Shown here in pieces: positions 33,730 to 44,696 of a DNA stretch of 64,000 nucleotides. The notes below the pieces were generated by a model. That model did not search any database, had not been told where the DNA came from, and saw nothing but the letters and a program-made list of their open reading frames with translations. Within the stretch, counting starts at the first letter, position 1; each line of letters starts with the position of its first letter. The DNA lies in the NCBI GenBank assembly GCA_963966185.1, contig CAWZYM010000203.1, positions 1-64,000 on the forward strand, given 5' to 3'. The translations under genes and the position numbers were made by a program. The stretch comes from Rhabditoides inermis (lineage: Eukaryota > Nematoda > Chromadorea > Rhabditida > Rhabditidae).

Positions 33730-36574
33730 AGGGAGAGAGATAGAGAGAGAGTTTCAGATGGCGACCCGACCACCGCGCACGATTCAAGAGCTCGGCGAAA
33801 GAATCGCCGAAGAAGAGGCCGCCATCGTCAAGGAGCGCAAGAAGAACAAGGTATTTTCAAGTAGCGGTCAGTCTCTGCAAAACACCCTCGAAACGCCTAT
33901 AAAACAACTTTGATAATGTCTTCGAAACACCTACAAAACAAGCGTATAGCTAAGAAAATAGCTAAGAAAAACCAAATAGCTAAGAAAAACAGACGACCAT
34001 TTTCGAGGGCAAAAATCGTGTATCGAAGTTGTTTCGCAAAGTTGTTTCGAAAAGACCGACCGCACCTTTACCATTGTTGTTAGTAGCAAAGGTAGCCAGA
34101 TACTATAGAAAAGACTATGGATACTGAAGTACTGAAGTCGAAGAAAGACTATGGTCTATAGCTCTCGTTCGCTTATTTTTGAAATATTGCCTGTGTGGCG
34201 AATCCTTGCGGGCGCAATATTGCGAAAATAGTATTGAATTTATATTCTACAGTTTTTTAGACAATTACACAATTATGATGTCAAATTATAAAATGGTTAT
34301 CGACAAATAACTCTTCTTCCAGAAAAAGAAGAAGTCGTTTCCCTCGACCACCACCGAATCCCCAGCCAGCATCGATTCTCCAATCCTCCGCGAAGCTCCG
34401 CCTTTCCTCCACCCCATCATCTCGGCGCCGCTGTTCGTCTCCCCGCCCACCCAAGCCCCGCCCATCGAGGCCTCGCTCACAACGACCCAGAGGACAATCA
34501 CGGAGAAACATCTCAAGCGGTTGGAGCGGCTGAAGAGCAAGAAAAAGTGGGAAAGGGAGAGAGAGAGAGTGAGAGATAGAGAGAGGGGGGAGGAGAGAGG
34601 AGAGAGAGAGGGAGAGAGAGAGATGACGTCATTCAGATGGACCACCGTGTCGACGACGGCGATTCCCTCGCAACTCGGCAAAGCAATGTTTGGAGGGAGG
34701 ATCGACGGAAAGATGGGCAATGTGGTGAGTGTGCGGTTCAGTGGACTTATTTACAACACTATATGATCCTAATTCTTACCAGTCCGCCCTGGCTGACACC
34801 GCGGCGAGAGACGCCCAGAAGTGCCACAACAGCCTATTCCCCTCTCTCACCCCTCACCCCCAATCATCACTAGATGTTACCAAATTCCCAAATATATGAC
34901 CGCGACACTGAGCGATTCGCGAAACGCTTCTTTAAAGCAACAGTGGCGACTTATTTTCGACTCGAAGTATTATTAAAAATCATATTAACCTAACACATTT
35001 GCAGTTTTAGCGAAAAAAACGACGATTTTGCGTTACTTTCGATTCTGCAACTGCCACGAATGCAGCTCAAAATTTGAATTTCCCGCCAACGCTTCACTGC
35101 AAAAACTGGGATCGGAGACATAACCGCAAATGAACAACGCCCGATCACTTGCTTCTTGGCTCAGTGCAAGTGCGCTGCGTTGTGGCGCTCGATCTTCGCG
35201 GGTTGGGTTCCGGTCACGGCCAAATGTTTTGCTCGTGTGAAAATGAGGAGTTGTGGCAGGTTGTGGCAGAAATAAGTCGCCACTGTTCCTTTAATGTGTA
35301 ATCAGAGGATCTATATCCCGAAGGACATAGGTCTTGCCCAAGGACACCTCCGAGGAGAGAACCCAGAGTCTCGATTGTGCGCGGAGATGAGCCAGACGAC
35401 AAGAGAGAGAGCCATGACAAACCAATCCTACAGTCCCCAGAGACACGACCACAATACACCCGAACACGCATCAAGAGATAGAGGTTTATGATCAATGGCA
35501 AAGGAATATACTTAGTGGGGAAAGGGACAGGGATGACAGGCCTGCTCTCAGAGCTGGCTGGTCATAGTGACGGCATCTGACTTGTCTGCCAGAGCTGCTG
35601 TCTCGACTGAGCTGCCGGCCCTTCTTATGTACTGCCGGTGGTGAGTGCGCTAGAGTCTTCTGTCTTGGCGGGAGTAGATCTGTAGATCGGCCCGCCTCCT
35701 TGCTCCGCCGTTGCCACTGGCGAGACTGCAATGAGAGAGTGATCTATGAACGAACGAGCGAGCTACACACACTTAGTGAGTGAGAGAGATCTCAGCGGCG
35801 CGCTAGCTCCGCTGACAGTGTTTTTATTGAAAAATATGACTGAACTGACTACGCTTATTTTTTTGTCCGTTGGATGTTTAAAAGTCCCACACAACATACT
35901 TCTACAGGCTCGCTTGTTCCCTGTGGTGAACAACTAGATCTCTTTTACCCTAGTTTTCAATCGGTGGTGGCTAAAAGTTGTCACTACATACTTCTACATT
36001 GTTTCAGGCTCGCTGGTTCCCTGTGGAGCCGCGCGGCTCGTCGCACGAAGTCGAATCGGCGCTCCTCTCCTCGCTCGGACAGAGCAAGACAAACACGCAC
36101 GCCGCTACGGTATGTCTGTTTTTCCCGACATAAACCATTCTTCAACAGCACGTGATAGGAACACTAATGTTCCACCCAATGCTCCAGTTCGATAGCGCGC
36201 AAATTGTGCAATCGAACTCACTCTCACCTCTCACCTGATGTATATCTACCACGAAGATATACATCAGGTGAGAGTGAGTTGGGTGGGCGGGGAGACAAAC
36301 ATGAAGAGGTCGTTACACATTTGTTTTCAGCACTCGCTCTCCCTCTCGCCGAAGCACGCCACACAGCAGGGCGTCTCCGTGGTGCAGTCCGGAAAGCGGC
36401 AGTCGAGTGGAGGAGGGGGCGGGTGGAGGCAGACAGCGTTCGGACGGTCGCGACCCAAGCGACCGCACAAACAGCACTACGACTCCGTGCCGCCCTTTCC
36501 CTTCTCGAATTGCTACATGAACGAGGACGGTGAGCGCGTGATTCAACGGGGAAGAAGACGATAGATAGAGTGCA

Positions 36575-36616
<42 letters not shown>

Positions 36617-37335
36617 AGATAACCCTTCCAGGCTACATGTGCTGCAATCGTCAGCTGGAGCAGGCGATCCGCTCTGCCTACGAGCAGTTGAAGGTGTGTT
36701 CACGTTCAGTATCTCCGCAAGTGTTTCAAAGGAATCAATAAATTTCAAAGTGTTCGGAGGTATTCCGGACTGTTCCGGGAGTAATTCGAAGTTCTGGGTG
36801 AGATTCGGAAGGGATTGCTCAAGTGTCTAATCTAAAGAGATACTTTGAAGGCGACGCGGGAGAACTTCCACGACTGCAGCGTGCAGCTGGTGGCGAACAC
36901 GGTGCAGCGGGAGTGCGAGGAGATGTGAGCCCATCTCTCTCTCTATCTCTCTCTCTCTATCCCTTCCTCCCTCTCTCTCCTTCTTTCCCTCTACCCCCCT
37001 CTATCCATCTCTCTCTTTCTATATCTCTCCCCCCAGGAGATGTGCGTCTCTCTCACCCTCCCTCTCCTCCCCCTCTCTCGCTTTATCTCCCTCCCATTTT
37101 GAATTTCATCCAGACATTTCCCAGATTCCACACCCCCTTCGAAACTATTGTCGGGATCGACGACTTTGCGCTGCGCTCGCACTTCTCCGGCGATCTGACG
37201 TGCAAGGTGGAGGCGGACGGGAGGGTCATCGCCGCATATGCCACCGCCACCAAGGTGGGATCTCTCTCTCTCTCTCTCTCCCTCTCTCCACACACACACT
37301 CTCTCCCTCCCCTTCCTCTCTCGTTTCCACTCCTT

Positions 37336-37397
<62 letters not shown>

Positions 37398-38119
37398 CTC
37401 TCCAGCCCGGCACCACCTCTCCCGGCCCGCTGGCTATCGTCACCGACATGGCGCAGAACATCCGCAACACGACGAGAACGAGGATGAGCGAGCTGCCCGA
37501 TGGTAATACTAAAATATCCCATACTCTCAAACAGACATCTTCCTTCACATGTGGGTATAGAAAATGCCACTGTGCATAAGAACCTTCTCGAAAAAACGAC
37601 AACATCACTACTCACTACGTTACAAAACATATTCTGTTTATGAATTTGCGATTTTCAATAATACCGTTCAGAGTCGCAACTGCTGGAACCACAATTGGAC
37701 GCGGAGCCAACCGTACTACCGATCGACATTTTGCCACCTACACCCCCGTCACCGCCCGTTGCCGCGCCCACTCTCCCTCCTCCCTCCGTCGACCCTCCCT
37801 TCTCGCCTCCCCTCGACTCGTCCGTGGAAGACTACGCAGACATATCGCACTGGTCACCCAATAGCTCCAATAGCATACAGAGACAGAGGTAAGATTCACG
37901 GTGTGAAATACCTTTTTGCCCGCTGAACATTTGGGGGGAGCGTTTGTAGCCTCGACGTTTTGGTTGTCTGCTCTTTTTTCAACTGAGATCCCTTGACACC
38001 ACCAAATTTTCTGGCCTAGTTTTTTTTTCATTTTCACAATTTCCAGGCTCGCCGGGGTGGCAAACGTTCCCATGTCGACGCCCATCACTCATTCGTCGAT
38101 TAGAAAAACCAAGCTGTGA
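31038..38119 (+). CDS. Secreted ground-like (hedgehog-related) domain protein, 17 exons, ~623 aa
   Basis: Exons: 31038-31110, 32151-32266, 32493-32602, 32739-32790, 32867-32935, 33758-33850, 34323-34546, 34637-34724, 34783-34875, 36008-36109, 36331-36529, 36632-36693, 36851-36924, 37125-37254, 37406-37502, 37672-37888, 38047-38119 (1872 nt). A signal peptide (MKPLWWFRIPVLLLLFESSVAF) is followed by a basic low-complexity region with Lys/Arg clusters. The ground-like domain spans about residues 400-495: YMCCNRQLEQAIRSAYEQL, then a mid Cys, then FHTPFETIVGIDDFA, then LTCKVEADGRVIAAYA. The tail is Pro-rich. Ground-like proteins are nematode-specific secreted hedgehog relatives linked to cuticle and epithelial matrix. 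The weakest joint is the gat|gttacc donor at 34875: without it the first nine exons end at a TGA at 34897-34899, giving two genes. Phase and the lack of a start before 36008 favour one. Confidence 0.8.
33862..34067. mobile_element. MITE, GGTCAGTCTCTT family, copy 5
   Basis: Left agcggtcagtctctgcaaaa, right ttcgaaaagaccgaccgcac. AT-rich interior. In intron 33851-34322. Confidence 0.7.
34929..35293. mobile_element. MITE-like element with ~25-bp inverted ends
   Basis: Left ttctttaaagcaacagtggc plus gacttatttt; right aaataagtcgccactgttcc plus tttaa. No coding content. In intron 34876-36007. Confidence 0.8.
36216..36281. repeat. Near-perfect hairpin
   Basis: cacctgatgtatatct (36235-36250) pairs perfectly with agatatacatcaggtg across a 7-nt spacer, and the outer ctcactctc/gagagtgag blocks also pair. 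Intronic (36110-36330). Confidence 0.85.
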
Positions 38120-38200
38120 TCGAATATCTTCCCATAAGTATAAGTTATAACTGTATATGTGTGCTCTCAGAGATGCTGCCTTTCAATTTGTGTGCCGTGT

Positions 38201-38206
38201 AATAAA
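38201..38206 (+). terminator. Polyadenylation signal of the ground-like gene
   Basis: Canonical aataaa 82 bp after the stop codon at 38119. Confidence 0.6.
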
Positions 38207-38498
38207 TTATTTCAATAATATCGAAACTATCGAAACGTGAAGAAATGATTATGATACTGTACACACCGATTACACTGCGCGATGTACTAGTAATAATCGG
38301 ACCAGCGAATCAGACGCACCACATTGTACTACTAATCTCGTTTATTAGCTAGTATTGCATAACACTGCGCATTCTAGGGAAGAATATCTCGGCTACGGAT
38401 CGCTGATGAAAACCGGCCTGGTGGAACAGCATAGCGTGCAAAATATGCAACAACACAGCAGTATATATGCGGCGCAAGGGGAACAAGCCAGCATCACA

Positions 38499-39364
38499 AT
38501 GCGTCTTCTTCTCGCTCTGTTCGGTCTCGCGGCGGTCGCCTCGGCGTTCCTCTTCCCCATGGGAGACAGCGGAGGTATGACACAGTTCTCACACAAGTCA
38601 CACAAGGCTTAATCACCCTATCTTGTCTCAATATGACTGCCACACACGGGTGTGATAATTGAAATCGTACAGGCGGATGCGGCTGTATGATGTCTTGCGG
38701 CGGCGGTTGCGGCGGCGGCGGCGGAGGTAGGTCTATGCTCACATCAACTCAAGAGCACCACTGACTCTGTATATTCAGGAGGAGGCGGTGGCTGCTGTTG
38801 CCCTCCTCCCCCTATGTGCTGCGGCGGCGGCGGTGGAGGAGGATGCGGAGGAGGAGGAGGAGGAGGAGGTAAGTCTTTGCTACAATCACAGCTCTGAGCA
38901 CCATTGACTCTGTCTATCCAGGAGGCGGCGGTGGCTGCTGTTGCCCTCCTCCCCCTATGTGCTGCGGCGGCGGTGGCGGTGGAGGATGCGGAGGAGGTAG
39001 GCAACTATCGGATATTTTCCGGTTCTAATCAATTTTCTAGGCGGCGGTGGCTGCGGAGGTGGCGGTGGAGGAGGATGCGGCGGTGGATGCGGAGGAGGAG
39101 GTACGGACTTTTCAATAAAGTTTCCGGTTCTAACCAATCCATTCTAGGCGGCGGCTGCGGAGGTGGTGGTGGCGGATGCGGTGGTGGATGTGCTCTTCCT
39201 CCCCCTCCTCCTAGCTGCGGCGGCGGATGCGGCGGTGGAGGTAATAACTATTAAAAAGAGTTCCTGGTTACAATTGTCTTGTCTTAGGCGGAGGCTGTGG
39301 AGGCGGAGGCGGCGGATGTGGCGGTGGAGGCGGCGGCGGCTGCGGCGGAGGATGCGGAAAGTAA
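38499..39364 (+). CDS. Gly/Cys-rich small secreted protein 1, 7 exons, 174 aa
   Basis: Exons: 38499-38574, 38673-38726, 38779-38868, 38922-38996, 39041-39100, 39148-39240, 39288-39364. A clean signal peptide MRLLLALFGLAAVASA is followed by FLFPMGDS. After that the protein is almost only Gly and Cys in CGGGC/GGGGCCCPPPPMCC patterns, ending GCGK. Every intron is tiny (45-98 bp) and in phase 1, and all internal exons are multiples of 3, so exons can be duplicated or skipped without breaking the frame. Exons 3 and 4 and their flanking introns are near copies. A TATA-like tatatat sits at 38462. The function is unknown: a cuticle/matrix component, metal binder or antimicrobial peptide could all look like this. 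Confidence 0.87.
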
Positions 39365-39869
39365 ATGCACTCGACTCGTCTACGTTGTCCGATTGGTCTT
39401 ATAATAATTTATTGCAATAAACTATTAATTTACATTATTCGTGTTTTACAACTGATAGGTATGTGGGCTCAGACGTGAATAGAAAAAAAATTCTGTTGGA
39501 ATGTTGTGAAATGTCATTGTAATTCCGAATAAACAATTTATCAAACTGTTTTTCAATGCAATCTACCAAATAGGTGATGAATAGGTAACTATGTTGTTTT
39601 CATTTTATCGGATGAGACAAGTCTCCGTCCAAGTTATATATCTTTGTACAAGGTGTTGCAAGGACCTCCTCTATGACCTTGCCTTTGGGGGAAATCCCCA
39701 TTGGTTGTCAATGCCTGATCACTCAGATTCAATGTCAGGGCGCAAGATGACTTACAGACGACTTGGTTACTCGTCAAGGTGCTGTACTCAGTAGAGCGGC
39801 TTCGGCTGCGATCTGTTGAGGCTTGACCGGCTGGATGTTGCGATGAAAACCATCCTTTTGGTATGTCTC

Positions 39870-40264
39870 GTTAAAGTGACAATTTCACTTAAAAATGGCA
39901 TTATACTGAATGAAAGTTAATGGAAACATTAAATAACATCTAATAAGCCTGAAAACCAGAACTGTTTTCATGATTTAAAACTATTTTTTGCCCAAAAAAT
40001 AGTTGATTTTGAATGCTTTGTGGGCAAAAAGTTAGGTTACATCACAGTTGAGTGTCTAAAACGTCTTGAATGACGGGAAATTTAAAATAAAGTTTTGAGA
40101 TGAAATTCAGTTTCTAGCATAAACAAAAGTCGTAGAAGCCGATAAACACATCCCTATGTGATACGCAACTCGAGTTCAATAGTTATAGCCAGAATTTGTA
40201 AAGCGCGCCAATTCAAAATTCAAAAAATTTCCGATTGCGGATTAATAAAATTGTCACTTTAAGT
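39870..40264. mobile_element. MITE-like element with inverted ends
   Basis: gttaaagtgacaattt at the left and aaaattgtcactttaa at the right. AT-rich, non-coding interior. Confidence 0.75.
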
Positions 40265-40407
40265 CGCAATAAAATGTATGCTACATGACGTATCGCACGT
40301 CGTCTGGTCGCGAGAGATATCGCATATCACTATAGTTCAGTTGTGAGACCGGCTCAAACCAGTATGTTCGAAGCGGTCAACGCAATAAGACAATAACATC
40401 GCACGCG

Positions 40408-40415
40408 TATAAAAG
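40408..40415 (+). promoter_or_regulatory. TATA box of Gly/Cys-rich gene 2
   Basis: Consensus tataaaag 93 bp upstream of the ATG at 40501; a start site ~30 bp downstream leaves a short leader. Confidence 0.65.
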
Positions 40416-40500
40416 AGATAGCCGGCTGCGACGGAATCACAAGCCTCTCCTATCTTCTTCTTTCTATTCTCTTGCGTGCATCAAAGCACTACTTTTCAGA

Positions 40501-40969
40501 ATGCGAGTTCTCTTGGTTCTACTCGGACTAGCAGCTCTTGCCAACGCCTTCTTGTTCCCCATGGGAGGTCGGTATACAATAAGCCACTCCACTACTGAAA
40601 CGTGTTGATGTGATGCATTCAGACAGCGGCGGCGGATGCGGCTGCATGATGTCTTGCGGCGGAGGATGCGGAGGAGGAGGTGGTGGCTGCGGAGGCGGCG
40701 GAGGTTAGCACTTCTCCCACAAATTTCTTGTTTTTTTCAAAATGTTCCATCTTCTCTATTTAGGCGGTGGTGGCTGTTGTTGTCCTCCTCCTCCCCCTCC
40801 TCCCGTCTGCTGCGGCGGCGGAGGCGGTGGAGGATGCGGTGGCGGATGCGGTGGCGGCGGAGGCGGTGGAGGATGCGGTGGCGGATGCGGTGGCGGCGGA
40901 GGCGGAGGTGGATGTGGTGGAGGATGCGGAGGCGGAGGTGGCGGATGTGGAGGAGGATGCGGAAAGTAA
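40501..40969 (+). CDS. Gly/Cys-rich small secreted protein 2, 3 exons, 117 aa
   Basis: Exons: 40501-40567, 40623-40703, 40764-40969. The signal peptide MRVLLVLLGLAALANA precedes FLFPMGDS. The DSGGGCGCMMSCGGGC block is shared with gene 1, then comes CCCPPPPPPPVCC and five GGGCGGGC-type units, ending GCGK. Both introns are phase 1. It is a clear paralogue of the gene at 38499-39364; the Gly/Cys tail here is one long exon rather than several short ones. Polyadenylation signal aataaa at 41015-41020. Confidence 0.9.
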
Positions 40970-41578
40970 TTTCGCTCCACACTCAATGTCGGCATCACAA
41001 TGTAATGCTAACTTAATAAATTATTATGTTTTCACATGTGCAGCTTTTGTATGAAATTGGTTTTGACAAAAATATGAAAAGAAGAAAAACAAAAACCTAT
41101 GGGAATTGGAACGTGCCCAAGATTCGTGGCATCCTTATATAACTTCGGACACATCTATGTGAAGCCTTGGTACTCGTTCCCGATGAGATTATATTCGGTT
41201 ATTGTCGCGCCAGCAGCATGCACAACGCAAGATAATGGACGCAAGAACCTGCTCCTGACCGCACCATGCGTCCAAGTTTGGGATGATCGTAAGCCATGTA
41301 ATGGAGTTACTCGCAAAGTAACTAGCAGATACTATCCGATTGCAGAGAGTATGTGGACCGCACATAAGACGCGCAGCCCACAGACCGGCTCTTGCATTAA
41401 AGGGAACGAGTCACTGCACAGCCGCACTCGACACCACAATAACTATAACACTCCAGAGCCATATATAAGGACGCGTCGGCGCTTTTGGAATATCATTCAT
41501 TCCCTCAACAGTTCCTATCACGCAGCCTTTACAACATTCTCATTTATTGTAACAATCCATTTTCATTACAGCTACAGT
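40970..41578. other. Intergenic region and promoter of Gly/Cys-rich gene 3
   Basis: A TATA-like tatataagg is at 41462-41470, about 110 bp before the ATG. An open frame spanning most of this region has no homologue I recognise and overlaps the promoter. Confidence 0.55.
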
Positions 41579-41805
41579 ATGCACTTCCTCGTTATCCTCC
41601 TCGGATTCATCACCATGGCCCAGGCACTCTTCTTTCCGATGATGGGAGGTAGGATTTGAAACAAAGCCTAGTTTACATATTGAATGATTGGTCAGGTGGC
41701 GGTGGCGGGTGTGCTATGCCTATGCCAATGATGATGTGCGGATGCGCGCCGCCTCCTCCTCCGCCGCCCCCTAGCTGCGGATCCGGATGCGGATGCGGCA
41801 AGTAA
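41579..41805 (+). CDS. Gly/Cys-rich small secreted protein 3, 2 exons, 59 aa
   Basis: Exons: 41579-41648 and 41696-41805. The signal peptide MHFLVILLGFITMAQA precedes LFFPMMGG; then GGGCAMPMPMMMCGC, a run of seven Pro, and SCGSGCGCGK. It shares the (F/L)FPM start, the phase-1 intron in the glycine after it, the Pro run and the CGK end with the two genes upstream, but lacks the long Gly/Cys array. It is the smallest, perhaps ancestral or trimmed, member of the cluster. Confidence 0.85.
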
Positions 41806-41973
41806 GGCTCAACTACTCCACTCCACGCCATGCAATATCAACTAACTTATTTGCATTTCATTTATATAAACGTTAATAATACATCGTGAAACTGGAACAA
41901 CGAACAATCATGTTGGCTACAAGTGAGGATCAACAGGTACTCGAATGGAAAGGGGAGAATGCAAAGTGTGCGC
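41806..41973. other. Short convergent intergenic region
   Basis: 168 bp between the stops of Gly/Cys-rich gene 3 (+) and CCDC12 (-). Nothing else recognised. Confidence 0.7.
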
Positions 41974-42727
41974 TCACATTTGCGCATGGTTGACGGCGGT
42001 GGCGAGGTCGCCCTTGCCTTCCGCGAGCCGCTGTCGGATCAGCTCCGCGATCGCGCGCTGCGTCCGCCTCTCCAGCTTCTCCAACCGCGCCGCCACGTCG
42101 CGCTTCAGATCCCAGTCCATCTGAAAGGAAGCGTGTGAATACTTCAAGAATAGTACACTGATAAAAGCCATACATCTCCTGCACAAAGAACAAATGCAAG
42201 AAGCAAGATATAAGGCATGCGAAGCGAAGCAAAGCGAGTGACATCGACACAGGAAGGGTATCAAAATCAATATAATACATTGATACGTACCTTTCTCGGT
42301 GCCAGGGTGGTGATGTCGACAGTGTCGACCGCAGTAGTGTCCATTGTGTCTGCCAGGTGCGTCTCAATCTCATTCTCCAGAAACTTCTGGTCGTTCAGAA
42401 CACCCTCAACCTGAAATAAAAGTGAACTATGGCTGAATGGATTAATTAATAAACTGAACTAGCCCAATCAAACTTCGTCGAAAGGGTGCATACCTTGTTC
42501 AACACCTCGGAGACGGGCTGGTAGCTGCGAAACGACTTTTCTTCGTTTTTGCTTTTCTTGGTGCTCTTGGCGTCTTCCACATAATCCTCCTCCCTCATCT
42601 CGACGCCGTGCATCTTCGACTTCATCGCCAGAAGGCGACGTTTGCGAGCGAGAGCCGCAGCCTCCATCGAGGTCTCGCGCGGCTTCTCCATCTCCTCATC
42701 TGAACTGTGTGCGGCGTCGTCAGTCAT
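41974..42727 (-). CDS. CCDC12: CCDC12/Cwf18 pre-mRNA splicing factor
   Basis: Three exons on the minus strand: 42494-42727, 42291-42410, 41974-42120 (166 aa). The N-terminal MEAAALARKRRLLAMK matches the conserved family start. The C-terminal block LAPRKMDWDLKRDVAARLEKLERRTQRAIAELIR (positions split over exons 2-3) is the hallmark of Cwf18. The protein is a small component of the catalytically active spliceosome (Bact/NTC-associated). Sequence aattcag ends directly at the ATG (minus strand, 42728-42730), a likely trans-splice acceptor, so the mRNA would start almost at its initiation codon. The terminal codon reads atg-tga-gc, which also resembles a donor, so a longer isoform cannot be excluded. 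Confidence 0.94.
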
Positions 42728-43329
42728 CTGAATTATAAAAAAAACTTTATTTAAAAAAAAAAAACGCAAAACGCAAAACGCAAAAGCCGCATTGGGAACC
42801 CGCCCGTCCAATTCGCAGAAGTAATGACATCACAACTCGTTACTTCAAAATTTCGCGGAATGATGTGCATGTTAGTACGGTAGTTTCAGAATGAGAGACG
42901 GGCGGTGCAGAACGTTACTTAGAAGGAATACCAGCTGTAAGTTATGCTAATTTGTTTATTTGTTGTTCGTTTTAATCAATAAAGTGAGCACAATGAAACC
43001 AGTAATCTATCGACACCTACAATGATACGTTTCCAACGACGTACATACTTCGGACTCTTATACCTATTGCTCTTTTCAGATCTTTCGTTTTGTGCGATGC
43101 GCAACGTACGTTGATTCAGTTGTGTGTTATGCGCTGTCTTTATAATGAATTTTACCAATGAAAAAATACCATTATATATGATTGCTCTATTTACGTGACG
43201 TTTGCACTCTATTTCCCATGATACATTTGTGGATGCTCTGCAGTCATTTTTCTATCTTCGCCGTTCAGAATCAGTTGGTGTTTCTTGTTCTATTGTTTTA
43301 TTATCTGAAATTTTTCTTCAGGTAGCAAC
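42728..43329. promoter_or_regulatory. Divergent promoter region CCDC12 / ATP synthase gamma
   Basis: About 600 bp shared between two divergent housekeeping genes. A trans-splice acceptor ttttcttcag ends at 43321, 8 bp before the ATP synthase ATG. No other gene seen. Confidence 0.6.
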
Positions 43330-44502
43330 ATGCTTCGTCAGGGCGCGGGTAAGCTGACTCTCGCCGCCTCGTCGCTCGCCGGTGAGCAGCAGCGTGGCTT
43401 TGCCACCCTCAAGGACATCTCCATCCGCCTGAAGTCCGTCAGGAACATCCAGAAGATCACCAAGTCCATGAAGATGGTGTCTGCTGCCAAGTACGCCAAG
43501 GCTGAGCGTGACCTGGTTGGAGCCCGCGCCTACGGAGTGGGAGCCAAGGCTTTCTTCGACAACATCGACCCCGTTGTGGAGGGTGAGGCTGATAAGGAGG
43601 ACGCCAAGAAGCACGTCGTTGTGTGCATCACCTCCGACAGGGGTCTCTGCGGAGCTGTCCACACCTCCATCGTCAAGGTGAGCTTTTTTCTTTTCATTTG
43701 TGATGGTGTTGTGAATAATTAAATTAAAAAAAATGATTGAAGTATATTCATTTTGTTTATGTTTAGGAGGCCAGGAACATGATCAACAACGCTCCCGCTG
43801 GCCAGGAGATCAAGGTGGTGTGCATTGGTGACAAGTCGAGGGCTGGACTTAACCGCGTGTACGGCAACCACTTCCTCTTCGCTGCTAACGAGATTGGCCG
43901 TGCTCCTCCCACCTTCGAGGATGCCGCTATCGCTGCCAACGCTATCCTTAGCTCCGGATACGAGTTCGACAAGGTTGGTTCAATTTTCTCATTAGTTTCT
44001 TTTCTTTTGATCGGGTTCTGTTTTTCTACCATGTTTGTGAGTAGTTCAATGTCTCCGTTCACGTTCCTATTCAGGGAACCATCCTCTTCAACAAGTTCAA
44101 GACTGTTGTGTCGTATACCAGCTCGAAGATGCCCGTGTACACTCTTGAGGGAGTGAAGAGCAAGGAGGCCCTGACCACCTACGATTCCGTCGATGACGAT
44201 GTGCTCGAGTCTTTCACCGAGTACTCGCTCGCTCAGCTCATCTATTACGCCATGAAGGAGTCTGCCACCTCTGAGCAGTCTTCCCGCATGACTGCTATGG
44301 ACGGAGCCTCCAAGAACGCCGGTATGTGTTCATTTCACTTATATATTTCACGTTTTAATATTGTATTTGTATGTGACTGTATAGTACGCATTTATTTGCA
44401 GGAGAAATGATTGAGAAGTACCAGCTGCAGTTCAACCGCACCCGTCAGGCTGTGATTACTCGCGAGCTTATCGAGATCATCTCCGGAGCCGCCTGCGTCT
44501 AA
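43330..44502 (+). CDS. ATP5F1C: Mitochondrial ATP synthase F1 subunit gamma
   Basis: Four exons: 43330-43677, 43767-43973, 44075-44321, 44402-44502 (300 aa). An N-terminal Arg/Ser/Ala-rich mitochondrial presequence ([18 protein letters not shown]) is followed by the conserved [38 protein letters not shown], and the C-terminal helix with [18 protein letters not shown] and [18 protein letters not shown]. This is the central rotor stalk that couples proton flow to ATP synthesis in the mitochondrial matrix. The family length (~300 with presequence) is matched. Exons are strongly GC-biased with optimal codons, fitting high expression. Exportin-4 follows on the same strand after 194 bp. Confidence 0.98.
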
Positions 44503-44654
44503 ACAGAACTATGTTGCGATCGTTTGTAGATGTTTTAATGATATAGATATGATGAGAGTAAATGGTTCGATATATTTTTGTTTGAAAATACTATTGGTTG
44601 AAACCCAGTCAAGTACCTGTCAATGTGATTTTTTGTTGATTGTTCGACATAAAT

Positions 44655-44663
44655 AGGTTTCAG
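44655..44663 (+). promoter_or_regulatory. Putative trans-splice acceptor of exportin-4
   Basis: aggtttcag, 33 bp before the ATG at 44697 and ~160 bp after the ATP synthase stop; spacing is typical for a downstream operon gene. Confidence 0.5.
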
Positions 44664-44696
44664 AGTATGTTCTAAGTGTAGATACGTTTTGTCAAA

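Larger units (their letters stand above)
39365..40500. other. Intergenic region between Gly/Cys-rich genes 1 and 2
   Basis: Holds a polyadenylation signal (aataaa 39415-39420), a ~395-bp inverted-end element (39870-40264) and the promoter of gene 2 with a TATA box. No gene seen. Confidence 0.7.

Noticed and set aside
37030..37060. Extra exon at ccccccag|gagatgtgcgtc in the ground-like gene
   Set aside because: Including it breaks the phase to the conserved domain exon; skipping it with acceptor 37124 restores the family's FETIVG block exactly.
38494..39137. Minus-strand Pro-rich frames opposite the Gly/Cys-rich genes
   Set aside because: They are complements of Gly codons (GGN read as NCC) with no start or splice support.
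41099..41659. 186-residue open frame overlapping the start of Gly/Cys-rich gene 3
   Set aside because: It covers the TATA-like promoter region, shows no known motifs and is explained by chance; the spliced gene with a signal peptide in a different frame is far better supported.
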